Below the pieces are notes generated by a model. That model saw nothing but the letters and a program-made list of their open reading frames with translations. It had not been told where the DNA came from and made no database searches. From JADJNY01 sp046349615 (lineage in GTDB: Bacteria > Planctomycetota > UBA1135 > GCA-002686595): a stretch of 64,000 bases of DNA. Where the stretch lies: assembly GCA_046349615.1 (NCBI GenBank), contig JAXMBZ010000003.1, positions 1-64,000 on the forward strand. The letters run 5' to 3'. The translations under genes and the position numbers were made by a program. How positions within the stretch are numbered: position 1 is the stretch's first letter; every line of letters starts with the position of its first letter. Below, one piece after another: positions 34,127-42,638 of this stretch.

Positions 34127-35095
34127 ATGTTCCCGATCACGCTCGCCGTGTGGACGTCTCTGTCCACGTTCCTCCCCCCGCTCCCCTGCGCACCCGCGGC
34201 GTGCACCGCCGCGCTTTCCGCGCCGCAGTCCCCGCCGCGGACGCAGAGCACCGCGCTCCGCCGCCGGGTCCACGTGCCGTGGACCGGCCCCGCGAGCCAG
34301 ATGGACGTGCCCTACGCTCCGTTCGGACCGCGCAACGTGTTCGACTTCCACGCGCCGCCGCACTCGGTCGCGGGACAGAGCGCGGCGCCGGTCGTCGTGT
34401 TCGTCCACGGCGGCGGCTTCGACGAGCTCAACACCGAGTTCGTCGACCTCACCGCCGCGCCGTGGGCCGAGCTCCAGGACCGCGGCTACGCGATCGTCGC
34501 GGTGCGCTACCGCCAGCGGCCGTCGGGCGTGTACGGCGCCGACATGGCGCGCGACGCGGGCTACGTCGTGCAGCTCCTGCGCACGAACGCGGCCGCGTGG
34601 AACATCGACCCGAACGCGATCGTCGGCTACGGCACGTCGTCGGGCGCGTTCGTGCTCGGACTGCTCGCGTACGGGCGCGATCGCGCGAACCCGGCGAGCT
34701 TGGACCCGACCGAGCACGCGTCGAGCCGCTTGAACGCGTTCCTGAACGACCGCTGCGAGAGCGACTGGCGCAACTTCGTCGACAGCGCGATCACGATCCA
34801 TCCGTTCAACTCCGCGACGCTCGTCGGCGTGCCGCAAGCCGAGCGCGAGGCGGCGTCCGCGCTGTGGTGGCTCGAGCGGCCCAACGCGCACACCGTGCCG
34901 ACGATCTCCTTCTACAAGGTGCCCGTGAACGTGCCGCCGCTCGTCAACCTGCACGACGGATGGCTCGGGTGGCAGCTCACGCAGGACCTGCTCGCGCACG
35001 GCGAGACGCAGAGCACGTTCCACCTCTACCTCGGAACGACGCCGCTGCCTTGGTCGCTCGCGTACGACTTCCTGTACGACGTGATCGGGTGGTGA
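34127..35095 (+). CDS. Secreted alpha/beta hydrolase (HGGG/esterase-like)
   Basis: This 322-residue protein has an N-terminal signal-like segment (MFPITLAVWTSLSTFLPPLP). The oxyanion motif VVVFVHGGGFDEL lies at about 89-101 and the nucleophile elbow IVGYGTSSGAF at about 165-175 (Ser-171). RYRQRPSGVYGADMARDAGY is typical of the carboxylesterase/BD-FAE hormone-sensitive-lipase-like group. A clear Asp-x-x-His ending is less obvious (VPPLVNLHDGWLG supplies candidate Asp and His). An esterase acting on acyl or formyl groups is likely. Met-34127 has a GGAGG-type site about 8 nt upstream. It converges with the rlmA gene. Confidence 0.82.
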   Translation: MFPITLAVWTSLSTFLPPLPCAPAACTAALSAPQSPPRTQSTALRRRVHVPWTGPASQMDVPYAPFGPRNVFDFHAPPHSVAGQSAAPVVVFVHGGGFDELNTEFVDLTAAPWAELQDRGYAIVAVRYRQRPSGVYGADMARDAGYVVQLLRTNAAAWNIDPNAIVGYGTSSGAFVLGLLAYGRDRANPASLDPTEHASSRLNAFLNDRCESDWRNFVDSAITIHPFNSATLVGVPQAEREAASALWWLERPNAHTVPTISFYKVPVNVPPLVNLHDGWLGWQLTQDLLAHGETQSTFHLYLGTTPLPWSLAYDFLYDVIGW

Positions 35096-35147
35096 GCGGC
35101 CGCGGCGCGGGGCCGCGTGGACGACGCCGCGGTCCGCGCGCGGCCGC
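35096..35147. terminator. GC-rich hairpin between convergent genes
   Basis: GCGGCCGCGGCGCGG near 35096-35110 pairs with CCGCGCGCGGCCGC at 35134-35147 with one bulged base. It starts at the stop of the alpha/beta hydrolase gene and precedes the end of rlmA, so it may serve both genes. No T-run is visible. Confidence 0.5.
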
Positions 35148-35170
35148 GGAGCGAGGTCGCGGGGCCGAGC

Positions 35171-36028
35171 TCACGCGCGGCGCCGCTCGAGCAGCGCGAC
35201 GCGCCACGAAAAGCGCGTCTCGAACGGGCCGGAGCGCGCGAGTTCCTCGACGCGTTCGGCGCGACCGGCGCGCGCGCCGCGGTAGGTCGCGAGGAGCACG
35301 TCGGCGAGCCGTTCGGGCGGCACGTGCGCGCGGAACGCGAACTCGCGCGACTCGGTGAGCGTGAACTCACCCTGGAATTCGCGCGCCAACGCCTCGAACG
35401 GCGCCGCTCCGCCCGCGAGGTCGACGGACTCGCCGAGCACCGCCGCGCGCAGCTCCGCGAGGTCGTCCGCGCCCGGCAACGCGACGAGCGCGAGCCCGCC
35501 GGGACGGAGCACGCGCGCGAACTCGCCGGGGGAACGACGCGCGGTGATCGACAAGACGAGGTCGAGGGCTCCGTCGACGATCGGCAGCCTTCGATCGCCG
35601 TTCGCGACGACCCACGTGAGCGAAGGATGCGCGCGCGCCGCGAGCTCCGCCGCGCGCGTCGAGAGGTCGAGGCCGCACGCATCGAGCGCGAAACGCGGCG
35701 CGAGCGCGCCGAGGATCGAGCCTTCGCCGCAGCCGACGTCGAGCGTGCGCGCGCCGCGCTCGACGCCCGCGCGCTCGAGCACGAGCGCGAGCTCCGCGAT
35801 CCACGGCGCGAAGAGCCCGCGCTCGAAGAGGCGCCGACGCGCCTCGACGGCGTCCTTCGAGTCGCCCGCGTCGAGCGAACGCCGGTCCTGCGGCTGGAGC
35901 AGGTTCCAATAACCGCTCTTCGCGCGATCGAACGCGTGCCCGCGCGCGCACGCGAGCACGCGCGCCGACTCCGCGGGGAGCGCGAGCGGCGCGCCGCAGC
36001 CGCGCACGGTGCAGGAAAGCTGGACCAT
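35171..36028 (-). CDS. rlmA: RlmA-type 23S rRNA (guanine-N1)-methyltransferase
   Basis: This 285-residue enzyme matches the RlmA layout. The N-terminal zinc-binding module has ligands C6, C11, C27 and H31 (SCTVRGCGAP...ACARGHAFDRAKSGYWNL), followed by LLQPQDRRSLDAGDSKDAVE, a stretch highly conserved in this family. The SAM-binding domain shows LDVGCGEGSILGA (about 95-107) and GLDLSTRAAELAARAH. RlmA-type enzymes methylate N1 of a guanine in helix 35 of 23S rRNA; whether G745 or a neighbour is the target here is inferred. A TAGGCT box sits 7 nt before the ATG at 36028. The gene is divergent from the ferritin-like gene 79 bp away. Confidence 0.9.
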   Translation of the reverse strand: MVQLSCTVRGCGAPLALPAESARVLACARGHAFDRAKSGYWNLLQPQDRRSLDAGDSKDAVEARRRLFERGLFAPWIAELALVLERAGVERGARTLDVGCGEGSILGALAPRFALDACGLDLSTRAAELAARAHPSLTWVVANGDRRLPIVDGALDLVLSITARRSPGEFARVLRPGGLALVALPGADDLAELRAAVLGESVDLAGGAAPFEALAREFQGEFTLTESREFAFRAHVPPERLADVLLATYRGARAGRAERVEELARSGPFETRFSWRVALLERRRA

Positions 36029-36035
36029 CCGAGGC

Positions 36036-36041
36036 AGCCTA
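36036..36041 (-). promoter_or_regulatory. Putative -10 box (TAGGCT) of rlmA
   Basis: Minus-strand TAGGCT ends 7 nt before the ATG at 36028. It faces the divergent box at 36095, so the 79-bp gap may hold two leaderless promoters. Confidence 0.5.
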
Positions 36042-36094
36042 GGACGTCCGGGCGACTCGTGCACGCGCTGCGCGACGCGCACCGAGCGCTCTCG

Positions 36095-36100
36095 TAGAAT
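36095..36100 (+). promoter_or_regulatory. Putative -10 box (TAGAAT) of the ferritin-like gene
   Basis: TAGAAT ends exactly 7 nt before the ATG at 36108. It is the closest of the set to the canonical TATAAT. Confidence 0.55.
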
Positions 36101-36107
36101 CCCCGCC

Positions 36108-36647
36108 ATGAGTACCCCGAACGCGAAGCCGAACCGACGCCGTCCTCCCACGCCACGAACGCACGAGCGCACGAAGATGCGCGGGAAGAACGCACCGGAG
36201 GTTCGATCCGATGCGCGCTGGGCGCTCGAGCTCCCGACCGTGCTCTCGGTCCTGAACCGGATCCTCGAGCTCGAGCTCGCGGGCACGGTGCGGTACATGC
36301 ACTACTCCTTCATGATCTTCGGGCATCATCGGCTGCCGTTGATCGCCTGGCTGCGCGGACAGGCCAACGAATCGCTGCTCCACGCGCAGCTCGCCGGGGA
36401 GCACATCACGGGACTGGGCGGGCACCCCTCGCTCGAGATCGGTCCCTTGCTCGAAACGCACCGCCATTCGATCGAGCAGATCCTGGAGGAGTCCCTCGAG
36501 CACGAATCGAGCGCCCTCGCCTGCTACCGAGAGCTCCTCGACCTCGTCCGCGACCGGAGCGTGCTGCTCGAGGAGTACGCGCGGACGCAGATCGCCTCCG
36601 AGGAAACGCACCTCGCCGAGCTCGCGAAGATGATGCGGGTCGACTGA
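36108..36647 (+). CDS. Ferritin-like (bacterioferritin-type) protein
   Basis: This 179-residue four-helix protein carries the di-iron ligands in the expected spacing: Glu in LELELAGTVRYMHYS, Glu and His in ANESLLHAQLAGEHI, Glu in LEHESSALACYREL, and Glu and His in ASEETHLAEL. Bacterioferritin-type proteins oxidise Fe(II) and store iron or protect DNA. The first ~40 residues form a basic, Pro/Arg-rich extension (KPNRRRPPTPRTHERTKMRG) not typical of the family, which could bind nucleic acid or be disordered. No haem-ligand Met can be assigned with confidence. It is a monocistronic unit starting at Met-36108. Confidence 0.85.
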   Translation: MSTPNAKPNRRRPPTPRTHERTKMRGKNAPEVRSDARWALELPTVLSVLNRILELELAGTVRYMHYSFMIFGHHRLPLIAWLRGQANESLLHAQLAGEHITGLGGHPSLEIGPLLETHRHSIEQILEESLEHESSALACYRELLDLVRDRSVLLEEYARTQIASEETHLAELAKMMRVD

Positions 36648-36663
36648 CGCGGTGCAGCGGGCT

Positions 36664-36767
36664 TCACCGCGCTGAGGACGGGACCAGCTCGACGGCGACG
36701 GCCGCGTCGTCACCGGAGCGCTCGAGCAGCGGGGAGCCGCGCCCGAGCTCGATCACGGCGCGCGAAG
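36664..36767 (-). pseudogene. C-terminal tail remnant of a paralog of the next gene
   Basis: The minus strand reads VIELGRGSPLLERSGDDAAV and then AVELVPSSAR and a stop. It mirrors the end of the gene at 36808-37653, VPGFGRGSTLLERPTEAEGA and PVRIVVAPPR. Only ~33 codons remain, with no start and no upstream continuation. It looks like the tail of a former tandem copy. Confidence 0.5.
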
Positions 36768-36807
36768 GTCGAGCGCGCGGGGCACGTGAGCACGCATCGT
36801 CCGCGCG

Positions 36808-37653
36808 TCACCGCGGCGGCGCGACGACGATCCGCACGGGCGCCCCCTCGGCCTCGGTCGGGCGCTCGAGGAGCGTGCTCCCGCGGCCGAACCCGGGCAC
36901 GGACGCCGTGAACTCGTAGATCCCCGCGTCGAGCGGCGCGGGGAGGCGCTCGAAGGTCGCGTTGCCCGCGCCGTCCGTCCGCGCGCGGAAGAGCGCGAGC
37001 ACGCGGTCGTCGGGCTCGAAGCCGGGCTCCTCCGCGTCGAAGAGCCCCGCGAGCGGGAAGAACCGCGCGCGCGCCTCGACGTCCGCGCCGCCGAGCACGT
37101 GCCCCGCCTCGTCTTGGACGCGGGCGACGATCGTGCGCGTGCGCGCGACGCGGAAGTCCCCGAGACGAAGCGTGGTCGTCGACTCCCCGATCCGGAGTCT
37201 CGTCCATGCGAGCCCGTCCCGCGTCAGCGCGAAGAGGTGCTGCGCGACGTTTCGATCGCTCGCCTCGACGGGCGCTTCGAGCACGAGCTCGCCGTGCTCG
37301 TCCGTGCGCCCGATCGGCCGCGCGTCCGCAAGCGGGTAGAGCGCGTCGACGCCGAGGAGGAGCACGGCGCCCGCGCTCGGCGCTCCGTCCGCGCCGAGCA
37401 CGCGTCCCGTGGCGTGCACGCCGCTCGTGGATCGCTCCTCGGCGACGCTCTCGATCGAGACGATCGGCGCCGTGGCCGCGCGTGCGTCCGGCGTCGGTCG
37501 CTCGAGCACGGCGACGGAACTCGACGGCGCGGGCGCCGCCGCGGGGACGGGCTCGGGCACGCGCGGTCCGAGAGTGCGTCCGTACTCGACGAGCAGGAAG
37601 GCCCCGAGGACGACGAGCACGCCGATCACGGGGAAGAGGATGCGACGCGGCAA
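36808..37653 (-). CDS. Membrane-anchored protein with carboxypeptidase-regulatory-like (beta-sandwich) domains
   Basis: This 281-residue protein starts at a TTG (37653), 9 nt after a TAGGCT box. It opens with a membrane segment (RILFPVIGVLVVLGAFLLVE) and a Pro/Ala-rich stalk. Two beta-sandwich units of the carboxypeptidase regulatory type follow, with patterns GRVLGADGAPSAGAVLLLG, RTDEHGELVLEA, VARVQDEAGHVLGGADVEAR and RTDGAGNATFERLPAPL. These are usually extracytoplasmic adhesion or structural domains. No catalytic motif is seen. The tail of an apparent paralog lies directly downstream at 36664. Confidence 0.75.
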   Translation of the reverse strand: MPRRILFPVIGVLVVLGAFLLVEYGRTLGPRVPEPVPAAAPAPSSSVAVLERPTPDARAATAPIVSIESVAEERSTSGVHATGRVLGADGAPSAGAVLLLGVDALYPLADARPIGRTDEHGELVLEAPVEASDRNVAQHLFALTRDGLAWTRLRIGESTTTLRLGDFRVARTRTIVARVQDEAGHVLGGADVEARARFFPLAGLFDAEEPGFEPDDRVLALFRARTDGAGNATFERLPAPLDAGIYEFTASVPGFGRGSTLLERPTEAEGAPVRIVVAPPR

Positions 37654-37662
37654 GCGGTTCCC

Positions 37663-37668
37663 AGCCTA
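37663..37668 (-). promoter_or_regulatory. Putative -10 box (TAGGCT)
   Basis: Minus-strand TAGGCT lies 9 nt before the TTG at 37653 and supports that unusual start. The spacing departs slightly from the 7 nt seen elsewhere. Confidence 0.35.
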
Positions 37669-37764
37669 CCGCGGTGGGCTCGCCCGCGTGTACGGGTGCG
37701 GTTCGGAGAGCGCTCCTCGACGCGCAAGGGTGGAGAGAGACGGGACGCGCGGTCCGAAAACGAA

Positions 37765-37786
37765 GGCGCGCCCTCTCGGGCGCGCC
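37765..37786 (-). terminator. Intrinsic terminator of the DUF350 gene
   Basis: A perfect 9-bp stem (GGCGCGCCC with GGGCGCGCC) with a 4-nt loop is followed on the minus strand by TTCGTTTTCGG, a short T-rich tract. It sits 26 nt after the DUF350 stop codon and is the best intrinsic terminator in the window. Confidence 0.8.
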
Positions 37787-37811
37787 AAGCGACGGCTCGC
37801 GCCGCCTTCGA

Positions 37812-38417
37812 TCAGAGGATCGCGTTGACGAGGTCGGCGACGCGGGCGCCGATGCCCGACACGCCGGCGGCGATCAGGCCGGAGACGCCGATCATGATGC
37901 CGGCGTAGACCACGCCGATCGCGATGTTGTTGTTCCGGAACTCGTCCTTCTCGTTGATGTCCGTCGTCAGCTTGTCCATGACGCGGAAGGTGACCGTGAT
38001 CGCGAAGCTCGCGACGAGGAGCGCGATGACGAGGCTGAAGACGCCGCCGACGATCGCGGAGAGGCCCGCGCTCCAGTCGAGGTTGGCGAGGTTGCCCACG
38101 CCCTTCGTCATCGCCTCGATGCCCGAGCCGATGACGTTCGTGTAGCTGATCACGACGCCGGCGCCGAGGGCCGCGACGGCGATGTTCTTCTTCTTGACCT
38201 CCGCCCAGATGTTGATGCCTTCGAGCATCTTGCCGACGATCGCGAAGCCCTTGTTGATGGCGAAGGCGGCGATGGAGAGGCCGATGATGAGCTGGATCAC
38301 GCCGAGCAGGAGCCCCATCAGAGCTCCGACGAGCTCGTTCGACGCGCCGCTGCTGGCGGGCGCGGGCGGGGTCTGGAGGGCGAGGGCGAGGACGGGGTGG
38401 AGGGCGAGGTTGAGCAT
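37812..38417 (-). CDS. DUF350-family integral membrane protein
   Basis: This 201-residue protein has four to six hydrophobic helices in two repeat halves, as in DUF350: LVGALMGLLLGVIQLIIGLS with AAFAINKGFAIVGKMLEGIN, then VFSLVIALLVASFAITVTFR with VMDKLTTDINEKDEFRNNNI. Each half is followed by an AVALGAGVVI or AIGVVYAGIMIGV helix. A short leader (MLNLALHPVLALALQTPPAP) precedes them. DUF350 proteins are inner-membrane proteins of unknown biochemical role, sometimes linked to phage-shock or stress responses. Met-38417 starts the leader. It ends at a strong terminator. Confidence 0.8.
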   Translation of the reverse strand: MLNLALHPVLALALQTPPAPASSGASNELVGALMGLLLGVIQLIIGLSIAAFAINKGFAIVGKMLEGINIWAEVKKKNIAVAALGAGVVISYTNVIGSGIEAMTKGVGNLANLDWSAGLSAIVGGVFSLVIALLVASFAITVTFRVMDKLTTDINEKDEFRNNNIAIGVVYAGIMIGVSGLIAAGVSGIGARVADLVNAIL

Positions 38418-38663
38418 GGCGGTGTAGGAATTCGTTATCCCGGTGATGCGGGTTTGGAGGGCCGAATGGTGTAGCGGCGAGGCCTCGCCCCCGCAACGGG
38501 CGCGCTCCAAGCCCTTGGGGCCGCGCCGGTTCGGGGCAGGCCTCGGCCGGAGCGATCCGTCCGCGCCGCCCCGACGATTCCGTCCCGTCGCCGCGCTCCG
38601 GGGGCGAAACGCGGCCGCCGGCCGGGGGGACCGGTGGTCGCGGGGCGGCCGGGGCCCGTGGGC

Positions 38664-38765
38664 TCAGCAGCGTGGGAAGGCGCACCCCCCGAGCGAGAGC
38701 AGCGCCGCTCCGGCGGCGACGAGGAGGACGAGGCGGGTCAGGTGCGCGAAGTTCGTGTCGTTCAT
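38664..38765 (-). CDS. Small 33-residue lipoprotein-like or membrane peptide
   Basis: A short gene below usual ORF cut-offs. From ATG 38765 it reads MNDTNFAHLTRLVLLVAAGA followed by ALLSLGGCAFPRC and stops. One hydrophobic segment (LVLLVAAGAALLSLGG) ends at a lipobox-like LSLGGC. Third codon positions are mostly G/C, and GGAG lies about 9 nt upstream of the ATG. It stands alone between DUF350 and the DPP-IV-like gene. It could be a tiny lipoprotein (mature CAFPRC) or a single-span membrane peptide. Confidence 0.55.
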   Translation of the reverse strand: MNDTNFAHLTRLVLLVAAGAALLSLGGCAFPRC

Positions 38766-38892
38766 CGTGGTTCTCCGTTCGGGGTTCACGGAGAGCTGCA
38801 GCGCGCGCGCGCGGAGGTTTCACGCGCGACGCAGGCGAACTCGCGGCGAGCACGGGCGGCACCGGCCGCTATCCTGCGCCGCGAGGTCCCCC

Positions 38893-41151
38893 ATGCCGTC
38901 GATCCCGCCCCGCGCCCTCCTCCTGCTCTCCCTCGCGCTCCCCGCCGCCTGCACCACCGCGCCCGAAGCGGTGAAGGGCGCGCGCCCCCCCGGCGCGAAG
39001 CCGATCACGTTCGAAGCGCTCTACGGCACGAAGGCCGACGGCTCGGACAAGGTCGATTTCGCGAGTCAGGCGCCGACGAACCTCGCGTGGCTCGACGACG
39101 CGCGCTACCTGTGGCCGCGCACGGACCCCGAGACGAAGGTGCTGACGTGGCTCGCGGTCGACGCCGTGAGCGGGAAGAGCGCGCCGTTCCTCGACGCGGC
39201 GAGGGCGGAGGCGGCGCTCGCGGAACTCCCCGGCATGAAGAAGGAAGCGGCGCTCGCGACGCTCTTCAAGGACGCGGGGCACATGGATCGCGCGCGCGCC
39301 GCGACCGTGTTCGCGTGGAAGGACGACCTGTGGCGCTACGCGTTCGGCGCGGCGAAAGCGACGCGGCTCACGAACACGCCCGACGCGGAGGAGACGGACT
39401 ACGGCTTCAGCCCCGACGGGAAGCACGTCTCGTTCGTGCGCGGGAACGACCTCTACGTCGTCGACGTCGAGCCGGTCGTCGAGCACCGCTTGACGACGGA
39501 CGGCGGCGAAAAAGTGCTCAACGGCAAGCTCGACTGGCTCTACCAGGAGGAGATCTACGGCCGCGGCAACTTCGGCGCGCACTGGTGGAGCCCGGACTCG
39601 AAGTCGGTCGCGTTCCTGCGCCTCGACGAGACCGGCGTGCCCATCTACACGCTCGTCGACGACGTGAAGGAGCCGATCGTCGTCGAGAACTGGCCCTACC
39701 CGCGCGCGGGCGAGACGAACCCGCTCGTGCAGCTCGGCGTCGCGCGCGCGGACGGGTCGGGCACGACGTGGGTCGATCTCGCGGCGTGGAAGGACGCCGA
39801 ACCGCTCGTCGTCGACGTCGGCTGGTCGCCGAAGAACGCGCTCACGTTCTCCGTGCAGGACCGCGAGCAGACGTGGCTCGAGCTCTGCACCGCCGACGCG
39901 ACGGGCAAGCCGACGAAGCTCGTGCGCGAGACGACGCCCGCGTGGGTCGACAACCACGGCAGCCCGACGTGGCTCGCGGACGGCACGTTCCTGTGGTTCA
40001 GCGAGCGCGACGGGTGGAAGCACCTCTACCGCTACGACGCGAGCGGCAAACAGCTCGCGCAGGTGACGAAGGGCGCGTTCGAGGTGCGCACGCTGCACGG
40101 CGTCGACGAGGCGCACGGCTGGATCTACTGGTCGGGCACCGAGCACTCGGCGATCGGCGGCGACGTGTACCGCGTGAAGCTCGACGGGAGCGGGCTGCAA
40201 CGGCTCACGCAGAAGGAGGGCACGCACGCCGCGAGCTTCAGCCCCGGCTTCGCGCGCTTCCTCGACACGTGGAGCGACGTCGCGACGCCGCCGCAGGTGC
40301 GCGTGCACGCCGCGGACGGCAAGGAGGAGCGCGTCGTCGACGCGACCGGCATCCCGAGGCTCGCCGAGTTCACGTACTCGCGCCCCGAGTTCCTCGAGGT
40401 CCCGACGCGCGACGGTTTCCGGATGCCCGCGATGCTCGTGAAGCCGCCGGACTTCGATCCCTCCAAGAAGTACCCGGTCTTCCAACACACCTACGCCGGC
40501 CCGCACTCGCCGCAGGTCGCGAACAAGTGGGGCCGCGACCTCCTCTTCTTCCAGCTGCTCGCGCAGAAGGGCGTCGTCGTCTGGGTCTGCGACAACCGCA
40601 CCGCGAGCGGGCGCGGCGCCGTGTCGACGTGGCCGTGCTACCAGAAGCTCGGCGTGACGGAGCTCGCGGACATCGAAGACGGGCTCGATGGGCTCGCGAA
40701 GCAGGGCTTCGTCGACACGTCGCGCGTCGCGCTCTCCGGCTGGAGCTTCGGCGGCTTCATCACGAGCTACGCGCTGACGCACTCGAAGCGCTTCTGCCTC
40801 GGGCTCGCGGGCGGCTCCGTCACGGAGTGGGACGAGTACGACTCGATCTACACCGAGCGCTTCATGAAGACGCCCAAGCACAACGCCGAGGGCTACGCGA
40901 AGACGTCCGTGCAGAAGGCCGCGAAGGACCTCAGCGGCGCGCTCGTGCTCGCGCACGGCGCCATCGACGACAACGTGCACCCCGGGAACACGCTGCGCCT
41001 CGTGAACGAGCTGCAGAAGGCCGGCAAGGCGTTCGACTTCATGCTCTACCCGCGCTCGCGCCACGGCCTGGGCTCGTTCGAGCAGAACCGCCACTGGCGC
41101 GCGACGATGGTGCGCGCGGTGGACGAGCACCTGCTCGGCGCGCGCCGCTGA
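38893..41151 (+). CDS. S9B (dipeptidyl peptidase IV-like) serine peptidase, lipoprotein
   Basis: This 752-residue peptidase has a lipoprotein signal (PRALLLLSLALPAACTT). The N-terminal propeller contains the DPP-IV acidic motif DWLYQEEIYGRGN, whose Glu pair binds the substrate amino terminus. The C-terminal hydrolase has Ser in GWSFGGFI (about 618), Asp in GAIDDNVH (about 692) and His in SRHGL (about 723). It should remove X-Pro or X-Ala dipeptides from peptides, facing the periplasm or the outside. A TATCCT box lies 17 nt before Met-38893. Together with the M16, M28 and other S9 enzymes it points to peptide scavenging. Confidence 0.93.
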   Translation: MPSIPPRALLLLSLALPAACTTAPEAVKGARPPGAKPITFEALYGTKADGSDKVDFASQAPTNLAWLDDARYLWPRTDPETKVLTWLAVDAVSGKSAPFLDAARAEAALAELPGMKKEAALATLFKDAGHMDRARAATVFAWKDDLWRYAFGAAKATRLTNTPDAEETDYGFSPDGKHVSFVRGNDLYVVDVEPVVEHRLTTDGGEKVLNGKLDWLYQEEIYGRGNFGAHWWSPDSKSVAFLRLDETGVPIYTLVDDVKEPIVVENWPYPRAGETNPLVQLGVARADGSGTTWVDLAAWKDAEPLVVDVGWSPKNALTFSVQDREQTWLELCTADATGKPTKLVRETTPAWVDNHGSPTWLADGTFLWFSERDGWKHLYRYDASGKQLAQVTKGAFEVRTLHGVDEAHGWIYWSGTEHSAIGGDVYRVKLDGSGLQRLTQKEGTHAASFSPGFARFLDTWSDVATPPQVRVHAADGKEERVVDATGIPRLAEFTYSRPEFLEVPTRDGFRMPAMLVKPPDFDPSKKYPVFQHTYAGPHSPQVANKWGRDLLFFQLLAQKGVVVWVCDNRTASGRGAVSTWPCYQKLGVTELADIEDGLDGLAKQGFVDTSRVALSGWSFGGFITSYALTHSKRFCLGLAGGSVTEWDEYDSIYTERFMKTPKHNAEGYAKTSVQKAAKDLSGALVLAHGAIDDNVHPGNTLRLVNELQKAGKAFDFMLYPRSRHGLGSFEQNRHWRATMVRAVDEHLLGARR

Positions 41152-41218
41152 GCTCCCGTCCGTCCCCCGATCGAAGCACGCGCCGCGCGGCTCCCGCGCG
41201 CGTGGAGGAGCCCCCATC

Positions 41219-42538
41219 ATGCCCACGAACCTGCTCGTGATCGTGCTCGACGACGTCGGCGCGGAGACGTTCGGAATCTACGGACTCGCGCAGTCGTTCC
41301 CCGCGACGCCGCGCTTCGACGCGCTCGCGGCGCGCGGCGTGCGCTTCACGCGCGCGTACGCGTCGCCGATCTGCGGACCGACGCGCTCGGCGATCCAGAG
41401 CGGAAGGTACGCGTTCCGCACGGGCTTCGGAACGAACGTCGCGGACTCGGACGGACCGCGCGGGTATCGCCTGCCGGACACGGAGGTGCTCCTCCCCGAG
41501 CTGCTGCGCGGCGCGGGCTACACGAGCGGCGCGTTCGGCAAGTGGCACATGACGTGGGGCAACGGTGACGACCTCCACCCCAATCGCAACGGCTACCGCC
41601 ACTTCGCGGGCACCATGGGGAACACGCTCGGCTTCGGCAACGGAACCGGGCACTTCGATTGGCGCCGCGTCGTCGACGGCGCGTCGAACTTCGTCGCCGG
41701 ACCGCCGTTCGACACGACGCAGTGGCAGGCGAGCGTCGCGCGCACGGACGCGGTCGCCTGGATCCGCGCGCAGCGCTCCCCTTGGTTCGCGTACGTCGCG
41801 TTCAACCCGCCGCACGCGCCGTACTCCGTGCCGCCGTTCGAGCGCGTGCCGGCGCGAAGGAGGTCCGCGCTCGAGGCGCTCGGCCTCTTCCCGGGCCACA
41901 CGCTGACGAACGCGGACGCGCCGGAGATTCGGCGGCTCGTGTTCGAGGCGAACGTCGAGGCCGTCGACGCGGAGCTCGGGCTCCTGCTCGACGCCGTCGC
42001 GGGCCCCGACGTGTTCGTCGTCGTGCTCGGCGACAACGGGACGCCGGGCGAGGTGATCCAGCCGCCGTACGTGCCGCAGCACGGGAAGCGCTCGATCTAC
42101 GAGCAAGGGATCCGCGTGCCGATGGTCGCGGCGGGCGCGGGCGTCGCGGCGCCGGGGCGGAAGAGCGACGCGCTCGTGCACGCGGTCGATCTGTGGAGCA
42201 CGCTCGGGGAGATCGCGGGAGCGAACGCGTCGACGCCGGGCGCGGGCCGCGACTCGATCTCGTTCCGACCGGTGCTCACGAGCCCGGGTGCTGCGCCGCG
42301 CACGCGCGTGTTCTCGCAGAGCTTCAAGCCGAACGGCTTCGGTCCGCGCGACGTCGAGTTGTTCGCGTTCCTCGACGGCGCGTACAAGCTCCTGCGCATC
42401 GCGGGACGCGAGGAGTTCTATCGGATCGAGCTCGATCCGCGCGAGACGAACGATCTGATCGTCAATGGGATGACGGCGGGCGAGGAGGCGCGGCTCGTCG
42501 CGCTGCGGGAAGAGCTCGAGCAGTTGCTCGCGAGTTGA
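41219..42538 (+). CDS. Sulfatase (formylglycine-dependent, type I)
   Basis: This 439-residue hydrolase has the alkaline-phosphatase-like sulfatase core. The first metal site is VLDDVGAETFG (D11, D12). The formylglycine motif is PICGPTRSAIQSGR with C52 in a C-x-P-T-R context, the site converted by formylglycine-generating enzyme. GAFGKWHM supplies Lys and His, and VVVLGDNGTPGE supplies the second Asp-Asn pair. Motifs appear complete. Unusually it has no signal peptide; it begins directly with the core strand MPTNLLVIVLDD, so it may be cytoplasmic or the true start may differ. Planctomycetes carry many sulfatases for algal polysaccharides; the substrate here is unknown. Confidence 0.92.
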   Translation: MPTNLLVIVLDDVGAETFGIYGLAQSFPATPRFDALAARGVRFTRAYASPICGPTRSAIQSGRYAFRTGFGTNVADSDGPRGYRLPDTEVLLPELLRGAGYTSGAFGKWHMTWGNGDDLHPNRNGYRHFAGTMGNTLGFGNGTGHFDWRRVVDGASNFVAGPPFDTTQWQASVARTDAVAWIRAQRSPWFAYVAFNPPHAPYSVPPFERVPARRRSALEALGLFPGHTLTNADAPEIRRLVFEANVEAVDAELGLLLDAVAGPDVFVVVLGDNGTPGEVIQPPYVPQHGKRSIYEQGIRVPMVAAGAGVAAPGRKSDALVHAVDLWSTLGEIAGANASTPGAGRDSISFRPVLTSPGAAPRTRVFSQSFKPNGFGPRDVELFAFLDGAYKLLRIAGREEFYRIELDPRETNDLIVNGMTAGEEARLVALREELEQLLAS

Positions 42539-42625
42539 ACGTCACGGAGCGCGAGGCGGACGCGGAGTTCGATCGCGGTCCGTTTCGCGCTCCCGGGCGG
42601 GCTGGACACGCCCCGAACCCTCTTT

Positions 42626-42631
42626 CAGACT
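42626..42631 (+). promoter_or_regulatory. Putative -10-like box (CAGACT)
   Basis: CAGACT differs from TAGACT by one base and ends exactly 7 nt before the ATG at 42639. Confidence 0.35.
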
Positions 42632-42638
42632 TGGACGC

